Shown here piece after piece: positions 46,851-61,800 of a DNA stretch of 64,000 nucleotides. The notes below the pieces were generated by a model, which did no database searches, had not been told where the DNA came from, and saw only the letters and a program-made list of their open reading frames with translations. Both the position numbers and the translations under genes were made by a program. This stretch comes from Henricia sp. BOLD:AAB3569 (Eukaryota; Echinodermata; Asteroidea; Spinulosida; Echinasteridae): assembly GCA_037783545.1 (NCBI GenBank), contig JBBELK010000833.1:248001-312000 (forward strand), written 5' to 3'. Each line of letters opens with the position of its first letter. The stretch's first letter is position 1.

Positions 46851-49800
46851 AGCCTCAACCCAGTTTTTTTCTAAACTTTGAAATTTCTCTGCCATTTCCC
46901 GGCGAAAGTCTGTCAATTTTGTTATGACAAGTGCGCAATATAGAGAGTTTAGGGCATGCAAAATTTGAAGTTCGTCGGAACATTTTTCGACCTCCAAATT
47001 TGCCGACGTTTGGACCACACTTTGACCAAATTGCCGAGCCAAACTGCGGTGCGTTAACGACAGTCCGAATGACTGAGCATGCGCACAACTCAGGAGTACC
47101 CCAAAGAGGTGTGTACAGACAGCCACGGTTTGCGCGAGAGCAGTCAGGAAGCCTCAACCCAGTTTTTTCTAAACTTTGAAATTTCTCTGCCATTTCCCGG
47201 CGAAAGTCTGTCAATTTTTTATGACAAGTGCGCAATATAGAGAGTTTAGGGCATGCACAATTTGAAGTTCGTCGGAACATTTTTCGACCTCCAAATTTGC
47301 CGACGTTTGGACCACACTTTGACCAAATTGCCGAGCCAAACTGCGGTGCGTTAACGACAGTCCGAATGACTGAGCATGCGCACAACTCAGGAGTACCCCA
47401 AAGAGGTGTGTACAGACAGCCACGGTTTGCGCGAGAGCAGTCAGGAAGCCTCAACCAAGTTTTTTCTAAACTTTGAAATTTCTCTGCCATTTCCCGGCGA
47501 AAGTCTGTCAATTTTTTATGACAAGTGCGCAATATAGAGAGTTTAGGGCATGCAAAATTTGAAGTTCGTCGGAACATTTTTCGACCTCCAAATTTGCCGA
47601 CGTTTGGACCACACTTTGACCAAATTGCCGAGCCAAACTGCGGTGCGTTAACGACAGTCCGAATGACTGAGCATGCGCACAACTCAGGAGTACCCCAAAG
47701 AGGTGTGTACAGACAGCCACGGTTTGCGCGAGAGCAGTCAGGAAGCCTCAACCAGTTTTTTCTAAACTTTGAAATTTCTCTGCCATTTCGCGGCGAAAGT
47801 CTGTCAATTTTTTTATGACAAGTGCGCAATATAGAGAGTTTAGGGCATGCAAAATTTGAAGTTCGTCGGAACATTTTTCGACCTCCAAATTTGCCGACGT
47901 TTGTGGACCACACTTTGACCAAATTGCCGAGCCAAACTGCGGTGCGTTAACGACAGTCCGAATGACTGAGCATGCGCACAACTCAGGAGTACCCCAAAGA
48001 GGTGTGTACAGACAGCCACGGTTTGCGCGAGAGCAGTCAGGAAGCCTCAACCCAGTTTTTTCTAAACTTTGAAATTTCTCTGCCATTTCCCGGCGAAAGT
48101 CTGTCAATTTTTTATGACAAGTGCGCAATATAGAGAGTTTAGGGCATGCAAAATTTGAAGTTCGTCGGAACATTTTTCGACCTCCAAATTTGCCGACGTT
48201 TGGACCACACTTTGACCAAATTGCCGAGCCAAACTGCGGTGCGTTAACGACAGTCCGAATGACTGAGCATGCGCACAACTCAGGAGTACCCCAAAGAGGT
48301 GTGTACAGACAGCCACGGTTTGCGCGAGAGCAGTCAGGAAGCCTCAACCCAGTTTTTTCTAAACTTTGAAATTTCTCTGCCATTTCCCGGCGAAAGTCTG
48401 TCAATTTTTTATGACAAGTGCGCAATATAGAGAGTTTAGGGCATGCAAAATTTGAAGTTCGTCGGAACATTTTTCGACCTCCAAATTTGCCGACGTTTGG
48501 ACCACACTTTGACCAAATTGCCGAGCCAAACTGCGGTGCGTTAACGACAGTCCGAATGACTGAGCATGCGCACAACTCAGGAGTACCCCAAAGAGGTGTG
48601 TACAGACAGCCACGGTTTGCGCGAGAGCAGTCAGGAAGCCTCAACCCAGTTTTTTCTAAACTTTGAAATTTCTCTGCCATTTCCCGGCGAAAGTCTGTCA
48701 ATTTTTTATGACAAGTGCGCAATATAGAGAGTTTAGGGCATGCAAAATTTGAAGTTCGTCGGAACATTTTTCGACCTCCAAATTTGCCGACGTTTGGACC
48801 ACACTTTAGACCAAATTGCCGAGCCAAACTGCGGTGCGTTAACGACAGTCCGAATGACTGAGCATGCGCACAACTCAGGAGTACCCCAAAGAGGTGTGTA
48901 CAGACAGCCACGGTTTGCGCGAGAGCAGTCAGGAAGACTCAACCCAGTTTTTTCTAAACTTTGAAATTTCTCTGCCATTTCCCGGCGAAAGTCTGTCAAT
49001 TTTTTATGACAAGTGCGCAATATAGAGAGTTTAGGGCATGCAAAATTTGAAGTTCGTCGGAACATTTTTCGACCTCCAAATTTGCCGACGTTTGGACCAC
49101 ACTTTGACCAAATTGCCGAGCCAAACTGCGGTGCGTTAACGACAGTCCGAATGACTGAGCATGCGCACAACTCAGGAGTACCCCAAAGAGGTGTGTACAG
49201 ACAGCCACGGTTTGCGCGAGAGCAGTCAGGAAGCCTCAACCCAGTTTTTTTCTAAACTTTGAAATTTCTCTGCCATTTCCCGGCGAAAGTCTGTCAATTT
49301 TTTATGACAAGTGCGCAATATAGAGAGTTTAGGGCATGCAAAATTTGAAGTTCGTCGGAACATTTTTCGACCTCCAAATTTGCCGACGTTTGGACCACAC
49401 TTTGACCAAATTGCCGAGCCAAACTGCGGTGCGTTAACGACAGTCCGAATGACTGAGCATGCGCACAACTCAGGAGTACCCCAAAGAGGTGTGTACAGAC
49501 AGCCACGGTTTGCGCGAGAGCAGTCAGGAAGCCTCAACCCAGTTTTTTCTAAACTTTGAAATTTCTCTGCCATTTCCCGGCGAAAGTCTGTCAATTTTTT
49601 ATGACAAGTGCGCAATATAGAGAGTTTAGGGCATGCACAATTTGAAGTTCGTCGGAACATTTTTCGACCTCCAAATTTGCCGACGTTTGGACCACACTTT
49701 GACCAAATTGCCGAGCCAAACTGCGGTGCGTTAACGACAGTCCGAATGACTGAGCATGCGCACAACTCAGGAGTACCCCAAAGAGGTGTGTACAGACAGC

Positions 49801-51690
49801 CACGGTTTGCGCGAGAGCAGTCAGGAAGCCTCAACCAAGTTTTTTCTAAACTTTGAAATTTCTCTGCCATTTCCCGGCGAAAGTCTGTCAATTTTTTATG
49901 ACAAGTGCGCAATATAGAGAGTTTAGGGCATGCAAAATTTGAAGTTCGTCGGAACATTTTTCGACCTCCAAATTTGCCGACGTTTGGACCACACTTTGAC
50001 CAAATTGCCGAGCCAAACTGCGGTGCGTTAACGACAGTCCGAATGACTGAGCATGCGCACAACTCAGGAGTACCCCAAAGAGGTGTGTACAGACAGCCAC
50101 GGTTTGCGCGAGAGCAGTCAGGAAGCCTCAACCCAGTTTTTTCTAAACTTTGAAATTTCTCTGCCATTTCCCGGCGAAAGTCTGTCAATTTTTTATGACA
50201 AGTGCGCAATATAGAGAGTTTAGGGCATGCAAAATTTGAAGTTCGTCGGAACATTTTTCGACCTCCAAATTTGCCGACGTTTGGACCACACTTTGACCAA
50301 ATTGCCGAGCCAAACTGCGGTGCGTTAACGACAGTCCGAATGACTGAGCATGCGCACAACTCAGGAGTACCCCAAAGAGGTGTGTACAGACAGCCACGGT
50401 TTGCGCGAGAGCAGTCAGGAAGCCTCAACCCAGTTTTTTCTAAACTTTGAAATTTCTCTGCCATTTCCCGGCGAAAGTCTGTCAATTTTTTATGACAAGT
50501 GCGCAATATAGAGAGTTTAGGGCATGCAAAATTTGAAGTTCGTCGGAACATTTTTCGACCTCCAAATTTGCCGACGTTTGGACCACACTTTGACCAAATT
50601 GCCGAGCCAAACTGCGGTGCGTTAACGACAGTCCAAATGACTGAGCATGCGCACAACTCAGGAGTACCCCAAAGAGGTGTGTACAGACAGCCACGGTTTG
50701 CGCGAGAGCAGTCAGGAAGCCTCAACCCAGTTTGTTCTAAACTTTGAAATTTCTCTGCCATTTCCCGGCGAAAGTCTGTCAATTTTTTATGACAAGTGCG
50801 CAATATAGAGAGTTTAGGGCATGCAAAATTTGAAGTTCGTCGGAACATTTTTCGACCTCCAAATTTGCCGACGTTTGGACCACACTTTGACCAAATTGCC
50901 GAGCCAAACTGCGGTGCGTTAACGACAGTCCGAAAGACTGAGCATGCGCACAACTCAGGAGTACCCCAAAGAGGTGTGTACAGACAGCCACGGTTTGCGC
51001 GAGAGCAGTCAGGAAGCCTCAACCCAGTTTTTTCTAAACTTTGAAATTTCTCTGCCATTTCCCGGCGAAAGTCTGTCAATTTTTTATGACAAGTGCGCAA
51101 TATAGAGAGTTTAGGGCATGCAAAATTTGAAGTTCGTTGGAACATTTTTCGACCTCCAAATTTTCCGACGTTTGGACCACACTTTGACCAAATTGCCGAG
51201 CCAAACTGCGGTGCGTTAACGACAGTCCGAATGACTGAGCATGCGCACAACTCAGGAGTACCCCAAAGAGGTGTGTACAGACAGCCACGGTTTGCGCGAG
51301 AGCAGTCAGGAAGCCTCAACCCAGTTTTTTCTAAACTTTGAAATTTCTCTGCCATTTCCCGGCGAAAGTCTGTCAATTTTTTATGACAAGTGCGCAATAT
51401 AGAGAGTTTAGGGCATGCAAAATTTGAAGTTCGTCGGAACATTTTTCGACCTCCAAATTTGCCGACGTTTGGACCACACTTTGACCAAATTGCCGAGCCA
51501 AACTGCGGTGCGTTAACGACAGTCCGAATGACTGAGCATGCGCACAACTCAGGAGTACCCCAAAGAGGTGTGTACAGACAGCCACGGTTTGCGCGAGAGC
51601 AGTCAGGAAGCCTCAACCCAGTTTTTTCTAAACTTTGAAATTTCTCTGCCATTTCCCGGCGAAAGTCTGTCAATTTTTTATGACAAGTGC
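46850..51690. repeat. Mixed monomers between the dimer zone and the 6-monomer block
   Basis: About sixteen monomers. The GCACAATTTG monomer, often also carrying CAACCAAGTT, occurs near 46660, 47254 and 49634, and continues downstream near 52605, 54387, 57060, 57950, 60623 and 63296. From 49634 onwards the steps are whole multiples of the monomer (10, 6, 9, 3, 9 and 9). A TTTGTTCTAAAC monomer followed by one with CCGAAAGACTG begins near 50499 and recurs 1188 bp (4 monomers) later. Confidence 0.8.
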
Positions 51691-54600
51691 GCAATATAGA
51701 GAGTTTAGGGCATGCAAAATTTGAAGTTCGTCGGAACATTTTTCGACCTCCAAATTTGCCGACGTTTGGACCACACTTTGACCAAATTGCCGAGCCAAAC
51801 TGCGGTGCGTTAACGACAGTCCGAATGACTGAGCATGCGCACAACTCAGGAGTACCCCAAAGAGGTGTGTACAGACAGCCACGGTTTGCGCGAGAGCAGT
51901 CAGGAAGCCTCAACCCAGTTTGTTCTAAACTTTGAAATTTCTCTGCCATTTCCCGGCGAAAGTCTGTCAATTTGTTATGACAAGTGCGCAATATAGAGAG
52001 TTTAGGGCATGCAAAATTTGAAGTTCGTCGGAACATTTTTCGACCTCCAAATTTGCCGACGTTTGGACCACACTTTGACCAAATTGCCGAGCCAAACTGC
52101 GGTGCGTTAACGACAGTCCGAAAGACTGAGCATGCGCACAACTCAGGAGTACCCCAAAGAGGTGTGTACAGACAGCCACGGTTTGCGCGAGAGCAGTCAG
52201 GAAGCCTCAACCCAGTTTTTTCTAAACTTTGAAATTTCTCTGCCATTTCCCGGCGAAAGTCTGTCAATTTTTTATGACAAGTGCGCAATATAGAGAGTTT
52301 AGGGCATGCAAAATTTGAAGTTCGTCGGAACATTTTTCGACCTCCAAATTTGCCGACGTTTGGACCACACTTTGACCAAATTGCCGAGCCAAACTGCGGT
52401 GCGTTAACGACAGTCCGAATGACTGAGCATGCGCACAACTCAGGAGTACCCCAAAGAGGTGTGTACAGACAGCCACGGTTTGCGCGAGAGCAGTCAGGAA
52501 GCCTCAACCCAGTTTTTTCTAAACTTTGAAATTTCTCTGCCATTTCCCGGCGAAAGTCTGTCAATTTTTTATGACAAGTGCGCAATATAGAGAGTTTAGG
52601 GCATGCACAATTTGAAGTTCGTCGGAACATTTTTCGACCTCCAAATTTGCCGACGTTTGGACCACACTTTGACCAAATTGCCGAGCCAAACTGCGGTGCG
52701 TTAACGACAGTCCGAATGACTGAGCATGCGCACAACTCAGGAGTACCCCAAAGAGGTGTGTACAGACAGCCACGGTTTGCGCGAGAGCAGTCAGGAAGCC
52801 TCAACCAAGTTTTTTCTAAACTTTGAAATTTCTCTGCCATTTCCCGGCGAAAGTCTGTCAATTTTTTATGACAAGTGCGCAATATAGAGAGTTTAGGGCA
52901 TGCAAAATTTGAAGTTCGTCGGAACATTTTTCGACCTCCAAATTTGCCGACGTTTGGACCACACTTTGACCAAATTGCCGAGCCAAACTGCGGTGCGTTA
53001 ACGACAGTCCGAATGACTGAGCATGCGCACAACTCAGGAGTACCCCAAAGAGGTGTGTACAGACAGCCACGGTTTGCGCGAGAGCTTCAGGAAGCCTCAA
53101 CCCAGTTTTTTCTAAACTTTGAAATTTCTCTGCCATTTCCCGGCGAAAGTCTGTCAATTTCTTATGACAAGTGCGCAATATAGAGAGTTTAGGGCATGCA
53201 AAATTTGAAGTTCGTCGGAACATTTTTCGACCTCCAAATTTGCCGACGTTTGGACCACACTTTGACCAAATTGCCGAGCCAAACTGCGGTGCGTTAACGA
53301 CAGTCCGAATGACTGAGCATGCGCACAACTCAGGAGTACCCCAAAGAGGTGTGTACAGACAGCCACGGTTTGCGCGAGAGCAGTCAGGAAGCCTCAACCC
53401 AGTTTTTTCTAAACTTTGAAATTTCTCTGCCATTTCCCGGCGAAAGTCTGTCAATTTTTTATGACAAGTGCGCAATATAGAGAGTTTAGGGCATGCAAAA
53501 TTTGAAGTTCGTCGGAACATTTTTCGACCTCCAAATTTGCCGACGTTTGGACCACACTTTGACCAAATTGCCGAGCCAAACTGCGGTGCGTTAACGACAG
53601 TCCGAATGACTGAGCATGCGCACAACTCAGGAGTACCCCAAAGAGGTGTGTACAGACAGCCACGGTTTGCGCGAGAGCAGTCAGGAAGCCTCAACCCAGT
53701 TTGTTCTAAACTTTGAAATTTCTCTGCCATTTCCCGGCGAAAGTCTGTCAATTTTTTATGACAAGTGCGCAATATAGAGAGTTTAGGGCATGCAAAATTT
53801 GAAGTTCGTCGGAACATTTTTCGACCTCCAAATTTGCCGACGTTTGGACCACACTTTGACCAAATTGCCGAGCCAAACTGCGGTGCGTTAACGACAGTCC
53901 GAAAGACTGAGCATGCGCACAACTCAGGAGTACCCCAAAGAGGTGTGTACAGACAGCCACGGTTTGCGCGAGAGCAGTCAGGAAGCCTCAACCCAGTTTT
54001 TTCTAAACTTTGAAATTTCTCTGCCATTTCCCGGCGAAAGTCTGTCAATTTTTTATGACAAGTGCGCAATATAGAGAGTTTAGGGCATGCAAAATTTGAA
54101 GTTCGTCGGAACATTTTTCGACCTCCAAATTTGCCGACGTTTGGACCACACTTTGACCAAATTGCCGAGCCAAACTGCGGTGCGTTAACGACAGTCCGAA
54201 TGACTGAGCATGCGCACAACTCAGGAGTACCCCAAAGAGGTGTGTACAGACAGCCACGGTTTGCGCGAGAGCAGTCAGGAAGCCTCAACCCAGTTTTTTC
54301 TAAACTTTGAAATTTCTCTGCCATTTCCCGGCGAAAGTCTGTCAATTTTTTATGACAAGTGCGCAATATAGAGAGTTTAGGGCATGCACAATTTGAAGTT
54401 CGTCGGAACATTTTTCGACCTCCAAATTTGCCGACGTTTGGACCACACTTTGACCAAATTGCCGAGCCAAACTGCGGTGCGTTAACGACAGTCCGAATGA
54501 CTGAGCATGCGCACAACTCAGGAGTACCCCAAAGAGGTGTGTACAGACAGCCACGGTTTGCGCGAGAGCAGTCAGGAAGCCTCAACCAAGTTTTTTCTAA

Positions 54601-55248
54601 ACTTTGAAATTTCTCTGCCATTTCCCGGCGAAAGTCTGTCAATTTTTTATGACAAGTGCGCAATATAGAGAGTTTAGGGCATGCAAAATTTGAAGTTCGT
54701 CGGAACATTTTTCGACCTCCAAATTTGCCGACGTTTGGACCACACTTTGACCAAATTGCCGAGCCAAACTGCGGTGCGTTAACGACAGTCCGAATGACTG
54801 AGCATGCGCACAACTCAGGAGTACCCCAAAGAGGTGTGTACAGACAGCCACGGTTTGCGCGAGAGCTTCAGGAAGCCTCAACCCAGTTTTTTCTAAACTT
54901 TGAAATTTCTCTGCCATTTCCCGGCGAAAGTCTGTCAATTTCTTATGACAAGTGCGCAATATAGAGAGTTTAGGGCATGCAAAATTTGAAGTTCGTCGGA
55001 ACATTTTTCGACCTCCAAATTCGCCGACGTTTGGACCACACTTTGACCAAATTGCCGAGCCAAACTGCGGTGCGTTAACGACAGTCCGAATGACTGAGCA
55101 TGCGCACAACTCAGGAGTACCCCAAAGAGGTGTGTACAGACAGCCACGGTTTGCGCGAGAGCAGTCAGGAAGCCTCAACCCAGTTTTTTCTAAACTATGA
55201 AATTTCTCTGCCATTTCCCGGCGAAAGTCTGTCAATTTTTTATGACAA
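51687..55248. repeat. Higher-order repeat: 6-monomer unit of 1781 bp, two copies
   Basis: Ordered markers are the TTTGTTCTAAAC monomer (51921, 53702), CCGAAAGACTG (52121, 53902), a plain monomer, GCACAATTTG with CAACCAAGTT (52605, 54387), GAGCTTCAGG (53085, 54866) and a TTTCTTATG monomer (53157, 54938). The second copy adds AAATTCGCCG near 55022, which the first lacks. Outside these limits the neighbours differ. Confidence 0.87.
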
Positions 55249-58200
55249 GTGCGCAATATAGAGAGTTTAGGGCATGCAAAATTTGAAGTTCGTCGGAACA
55301 TTTTTCGACCTCCAAATTTGCCGACGTTTGGACCACACTTTGACCAAATTGCCGAGCCAAACTGCGGTGCGTTAACGACAGTCCGAATGACTGAGCATGC
55401 GCACAACTCAGGAGTACCCCAAATAGGTGTGTACAGACAGCCACGGTTTGCGCGAGAGCAGTCAGGAAGCCTCAACCCAGTTTTTTCTAAACTTTGAAAT
55501 TTCTCTGCCATTTCCCGGCGAAAGTCTGTCAATTTTTTATGACAAGTGCGCAATATAGAGAGTTTAGGGCATGCAAAATTTGAAGTTCGTCGGAACATTT
55601 TTCGACCTCCAAATTTGCCGACGTTTGGACCACACTTTGACCAAATTGCCGAGCCAAACTGCGGTGCGTTAACGACAGTCCGAAAGACTGAGCATGCGCA
55701 CAACTCAGGAGTACCCCAAAGAGGTGTGTACAGACAGCCACGGTTTGCGCGAGAGCAGTCAGGAAGCCTCAACCCAGTTTTTTCTAAACTTTGAAATTTC
55801 TCTGCCATTTCCCGGCGAAAGTCTGTCAATTTTTTATGACAAGTGCGCAATATAGAGAGTTTAGGGCATGCAAAATTTGAAGTTCGTCGGAACATTTTTC
55901 GACCTCCAAATTTGCCGACGTTTGGACCACACTTTGACCAAATTGCCGAGCCAAACTGCGGTGCGATAACGACAGTCCGAATGACTGAGCATGCGCACAA
56001 CTCAGGAGTACCCCAAAGAGGTGTGTACAGACAGCCACGGTTTGCGCGAGAGCAGTCAGGAAGCCTCAACCCAGTTTTTTCTAAACTTTGAAATTTCTCT
56101 GCCATTTCCCGGCGAAAGTCTGTCAATTTTTTATGACAAGTGCGCAATATAGAGAGTTTAGGGCATGCAAAATTTGAAGTTCGTCGGAACATTTTTCGAC
56201 CTCCAAATTTGCCGACGTTTGGACCACACTTTGACCAAATTGCCGAGCCAAACTGCGGTGCGTTAACGACAGTCCGAATGACTGAGCATGCGCACAACTC
56301 AGGAGTACCCCAAAGAGGTGTGTACAGACAGCCACGGTTTGCGCGAGAGCAGTCAGGAAGCCTCAACCCAGTTTTTTCTAAACTTTGAAATTTCTCTGCC
56401 ATTTCCCGGCGAAAGTCTGTCAATTTTTTATGACAAGTGCGCAATATAGAGAGTTTAGGGCATGCAAAATTTGAAGTTCGTCGGAACATTTTTCGACCTC
56501 CAAATTTGCCGACGTTTGGACCACACTTTGACCAAATTGCCGAGCCAAACTGCGGTGCGTTAACGACAGTCCGAATGACTGAGCATGCGCACAACTCAGG
56601 AGTACCCCAAAGAGGTGTGTACAGACAGCCACGGTTTGCGCGAGAGCAGTCAGGAAGCCTCAACCCAGTTTTTTTCTAAACTTTGAAATTTCTCTGCCAT
56701 TTCCCGGCGAAAGTCTGTCAATTTTTTATGACAAGTGCGCAATATAGAGAGTTTAGGGCATGCAAAATTTGAAGTTCGTCGGAACATTTTTCGACCTCCA
56801 AATTTGCCGACGTTTGGACCACACTTTGACCAAATTGCCGAGCCAAACTGCGGTGCGTTAACGACAGTCCGAATGACTGAGCATGCGCACAACTCAGGAG
56901 TACCCCAAAGAGGTGTGTACAGACAGCCACGGTTTGCGCGAGAGCAGTCAGGAAGCCTCAACCCAGTTTTTTCTAAACTTTGAAATTTCTCTGCCATTTC
57001 CCGGCGAAAGTCTGTCAATTTTTTATGACAAGTGCGCAATATAGAGAGTTTAGGGCATGCACAATTTGAAGTTCGTCGGAACATTTTTCGACCTCCAAAT
57101 TTGCCGACGTTTGGACCACACTTTGACCAAATTGCCGAGCCAAACTGCGGTGCGTTAACGACAGTCCGAATGACTGAGCATGCGCACAACTCAGGAGTAC
57201 CCCAAAGAGGTGTGTACAGACAGCCACGGTTTGCGCGAGAGCAGTCAGGAAGCCTCAACCAAGTTTTTTCTAAACTTTGAAATTTCTCTGCCATTTCCCG
57301 GCGAAAGTCTGTCAATTTTTTATGACAAGTGCGCAATATAGAGAGTTTAGGGCATGCAAAATTTGAAGTTCGTCGGAACATTTTTCGACCTCCAAATTTT
57401 CCGACGTTTGGACCACACTTTGACCAAATTGCCGAGCCAAACTGCGGTGCGTTAACGACAGTCCGAATGACTGAGCATGCGCACAACTCAGGAGTACCCC
57501 AAAGAGGTGTGTACAGACAGCCACGGTTTGCGCGAGAGCAGTCAGGAAGCCTCAACCCAGTTTTTTCTAAACTTTGAAATTTCTCTGCCATTTCCCGGCG
57601 AAAGTCTGTCAATTTTTTATGACAAGTGCGCAATATAGAGAGTTTAGGGCATGCAAAATTTGAAGTTCGTCGGAACATTTTTCGACCTCCAAATTTGCCG
57701 ACGTTTGGACCACACTTTGACCAAATTGCCGAGCCAAACTGCGGTGCGTTAACGACAGTCCGAATGACTGAGCATGCGCACAACTCAGGAGTACCCCAAA
57801 GAGGTGTGTACAGACAGCCACGGTTTGCGCGAGAGCAGTCAGGAAGCCTCAACCCAGTTTTTTCTAAACTTTGAAATTTCTCTGCCATTTCCCGGCGAAA
57901 GTCTGTCAATTTTTTATGACAAGTGCGCAATATAGAGAGTTTAGGGCATGCACAATTTGAAGTTCGTCGGAACATTTTTCGACCTCCAAATTTGCCGACG
58001 TTTGGACCACACTTTGACCAAATTGCCGAGCCAAACTGCGGTGCGTTAACGACAGTCCGAATGACTGAGCATGCGCACAACTCAGGAGTACCCCAAAGAG
58101 GTGTGTACAGACAGCCAAGGTTTGCGCGAGAGCAGTCAGGAAGCCTCAACCAAGTTTTTTCTAAACTTTGAAATTTCTCTGCCATTTCCCGGCGAAAGTC

Positions 58201-58812
58201 TGTCAATTTTTTATGACAAGTGCGCAATATAGAGAGTTTAGGGCATGCAAAATTTGAAGTTCGTCGGAACATTTTTCGACCTCCAAATTTGCCGACGTTT
58301 GGACCACACTTTGACCAAATTGCCGAGCCAAACTGCGGTGCGTTAACGACAGTCCGAATGACTGAGCATGCGCACAACTCAGGAGTACCCCAAAGAGGTG
58401 TGTACAGACAGCCACGGTTTGCGCGAGAGCTTCAGGAAGCCTCAACCCAGTTTTTTCTAAACTTTGAAATTTCTCTGCCATTTCACGGCGAAAGTCTGTC
58501 AATTTCTTATGACAAGTGCGCAATATAGAGAGTTTAGGGCATGCAAAATTTGAAGTTCGTCGGAACATTTTTCGACCTCCAAATTCGCCGACGTTTGGAC
58601 CACACTTTGACCAAATTGCCGAGCCAAACTGCGGTGCGTTAACGACAGTCCGAATGACTGAGCATGCGCACAACTCAGGAGTACCCCAAAGAGGTGTGTA
58701 CAGACAGCCACGGTTTGCGCGAGAGCAGTCAGGAAGCCTCAACCCAGTTTTTTCTAAACTATGAAATTTCTCTGCCATTTCCCGGCGAAAGTCTGTCAAT
58801 TTTTTATGACAA
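54062..58812. repeat. Four-monomer block repeated at 3564 bp (12 monomers)
   Basis: About 54062-55248 matches about 57626-58812: plain, GCACAATTTG/CAACCAAG, GAGCTTCAGG, then AAATTCGCCG with TAAACTATGAAA (55022/55196 and 58586/58760). The second copy has private CCAAGGTTTG near 58116 and TTTCACGGCG near 58484. Monomers on either side do not match at this offset. Confidence 0.82.
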
Positions 58813-61800
58813 GTGCGCAATATAGAGAGTTTAGGGCATGCAAAATTTGAAGTTCGTCGGAACTTTTTTCGACCTCCAAATTTGCCGACGTTTGGACCAC
58901 ACTTTGACCAAATTGCCGAGCCAAACTGCGGTGCGTTAACGACAGTCCGAATGACTGAGCATGCGCACAACTCAGGAGTACCCCAAAGAGGTGTGTACAG
59001 ACAGCCACGGTTTGCGCGAGAGCAGTCAGGAAGCCTCAACCAAGTTTTTTCTAAACTTTGAAATTTCTCTGCCATTTCCCGGCGAAAGTCTGTCAATTTT
59101 TTATGACAAGTGCGCAATATAGAGAGTTTAGGGCATGCAAAATTTGAAGTTCGTCGGAACATTTTTCGACCTCCATATTTTCCGACGTTTGGACCACACT
59201 TTGACCAAATTGCCGAGCCAAACTGCGGTGCGTTAACGACAGTCCGAATGACTGAGCATGCGCACAACTCAGGAGTACCCCAAAGAGGTGTGTACAGACA
59301 GCCACGGTTTGCGCGAGAGCAGTCAGGAAGCCTCAACCCAGTTTTTTCTAAACTTTGAAATTTCTCTGCCATTTCCCGGCGAAAGTCTGTCAATTTTTTA
59401 TGACAAGTGCGCAATATAGAGAGTTTAGGGCATGCAAAATTTGAAGTTCGTCGGAACATTTTTCGACCTCCAAATTTGCCGACGTTTGGACCACACTTTG
59501 ACCAAATTGCCGAGCCAAACTGCGGTGCGTTAACGACAGTCCGAATGACTGAGCATGCGCACAACTCAGGAGTACCCCAAAGAGGTGTGTACAGACAGCC
59601 ACGGTTTGCGCGAGAGCAGTCAGGAAGCCTCAACCCAGTTTTTTCTAAACTTTGAAATTTCTCTGCCATTTCCCGGCGAAAGTTTGTCAATTTTTTATGA
59701 CAAGTGCGCAATATAGAGAGTTTAGGGCATGCAAAATTTGAAGTTCGTCGGAACATTTTTCGACCTCCAAATTTGCCGACGTTTGGACCACACTTTGACC
59801 AAATTGCCGAGCCAAACTGCGGTGCGTTAACGACAGTCCGAATGACTGAGCATGCGCACAACTCAGGAGTACCCCAAAGAGGTGTGTACAGACAGCCACG
59901 GTTTGCGCGAGAGCAGTCAGGAAGCCTCAACCCAGTTTGTTCTAAACTTTGAAATTTATCTGCCATTTCCCGGCGAAAGTCTGTCAATTTTTTATGACAA
60001 GTGCGCAATATAGAGAGTTTAGGGCATGCAAAATTTGAAGTTCGTCGGAACATTTTTCGACCTCCAAATTTGCCGACGTTTGGACCACACTTTGACCAAA
60101 TTGCCGAGCCAAACTGCGGTGCGTTAACGACAGTCCGAAAGACTGAGCATGCGCACAACTCAGGAGTACCCCAAAGAGGTGTGTACAGACAGCCACGGTT
60201 TGCGCGAGAGCAGTCAGGAAGCCTCAACCCAGTTTTTTCTAAACTTTGAAATTTCTCTGCCATTTCCCGGCGAAAGTCTGTCAATTTTTTATGACAAGTG
60301 CGCAATATAGAGAGTTTAGGGCATGCAAAATTTGAAGTTCGTCGGAACATTTTTCGACCTCCAAATTTGCCGACGTTTGGACCACACTTTGACCAAATTG
60401 CCGAGCCAAACTGCGGTGCGTTAACGACAGTCCGAATGACTGAGCATGCGCACAACTCAGGAGTACCCCAAAGAGGTGTGTACAGACAGCCACGGTTTGC
60501 GCGAGAGCAGTCAGGAAGCCTCAACCCAGTTTTTTCTAAACTTTGAAATTTATCTGCCATTTCCCGGCGAAAGTCTGTCAATTTTTTATGACAAGTGCGC
60601 AATATAGAGAGTTTAGGGCATGCACAATTTGAAGTTCGTCGGAACATTTTTCGACCTCCAAATTTGCCGACGTTTGGACCACACTTTGACCAAATTGCCG
60701 AGCCAAACTGCGGTGCGTTAACGACAGTCCGAATGACTGAGCATGCGCACAACTCAGGAGTACCCCAAAGAGGTGTGTACAGACAGCCACGGTTTGCGCG
60801 AGAGCAGTCAGGAAGCCTCAACCCAGTTTTTTCTAAACTTTGAAATTTCTCTGCCATTTCCCGGCGAAAGTCTGTCAATTTTTTATGACAAGTGCGCAAT
60901 ATAGAGAGTTTAGGGCATGCAAAATTTGAAGTTCGTCGGAACATTTTTCGACCTCCAAATTTGCCGACGTTTGGACCACACTTTGACCAAATTGCCGAGC
61001 CAAACTGCGGTGCGTTAACGACAGTCCGAATGACTGAGCATGCGCACAACTCAGGAGTACCCCAAAGAGGTGTGTACAGACAGCCACGGTTTGCGCGAGA
61101 GCAGTCAGGAAGCCTCAACCCAGTTTTTTCTAAACTTTGAAATTTCTCTGCCATTTCCCGGCGAAAGTCTGTCAATTTCTTATGACAAGTGCGCAATATA
61201 GAGAGTTTAGGGCATGCAAAATTTGAAGTTCGTCGGAACATTTTTCGACCTCCAAATTCGCCGACGTTTGGACCACACTTTGACCAAATTGCCGAGCCAA
61301 ACTGCGGTGCGTTAACGACAGTCCGAATGACTGAGCATGCGCACAACTCAGGAGTACCCCAAAGAGGTGTGTACAGACAGCCACGGTTTGCGCGAGAGCA
61401 GTCAGGAAGCCTCAACCCAGTTTTTTCTAAACTATGAAATTTCTCTGCCATTTCCCGGCGAAAGTCTGTCAATTTTTTATGACAAGTGCGCAATATAGAG
61501 AGTTTAGGGCATGCAAAATTTGAAGTTCGTCGGAACATTTTTCGACCTCCAAATTTGCCGACGTTTGGACCACACTTTGACCAAATTGCCGAGCCAAACT
61601 GCGGTGCGTTAACGACAGTCCGAATGACTGAGCATGCGCACAACTCAGGAGTACCCCAAATAGGTGTGTACAGACAGCCACGGTTTGCGCGAGAGCAGTC
61701 AGGAAGCCTCAACCCAGTTTTTTCTAAACTTTGAAATTTCTCTGCCATTTCCCGGCGAAAGTCTGTCAATTTTTTATGACAAGTGCGCAATATAGAGAGT

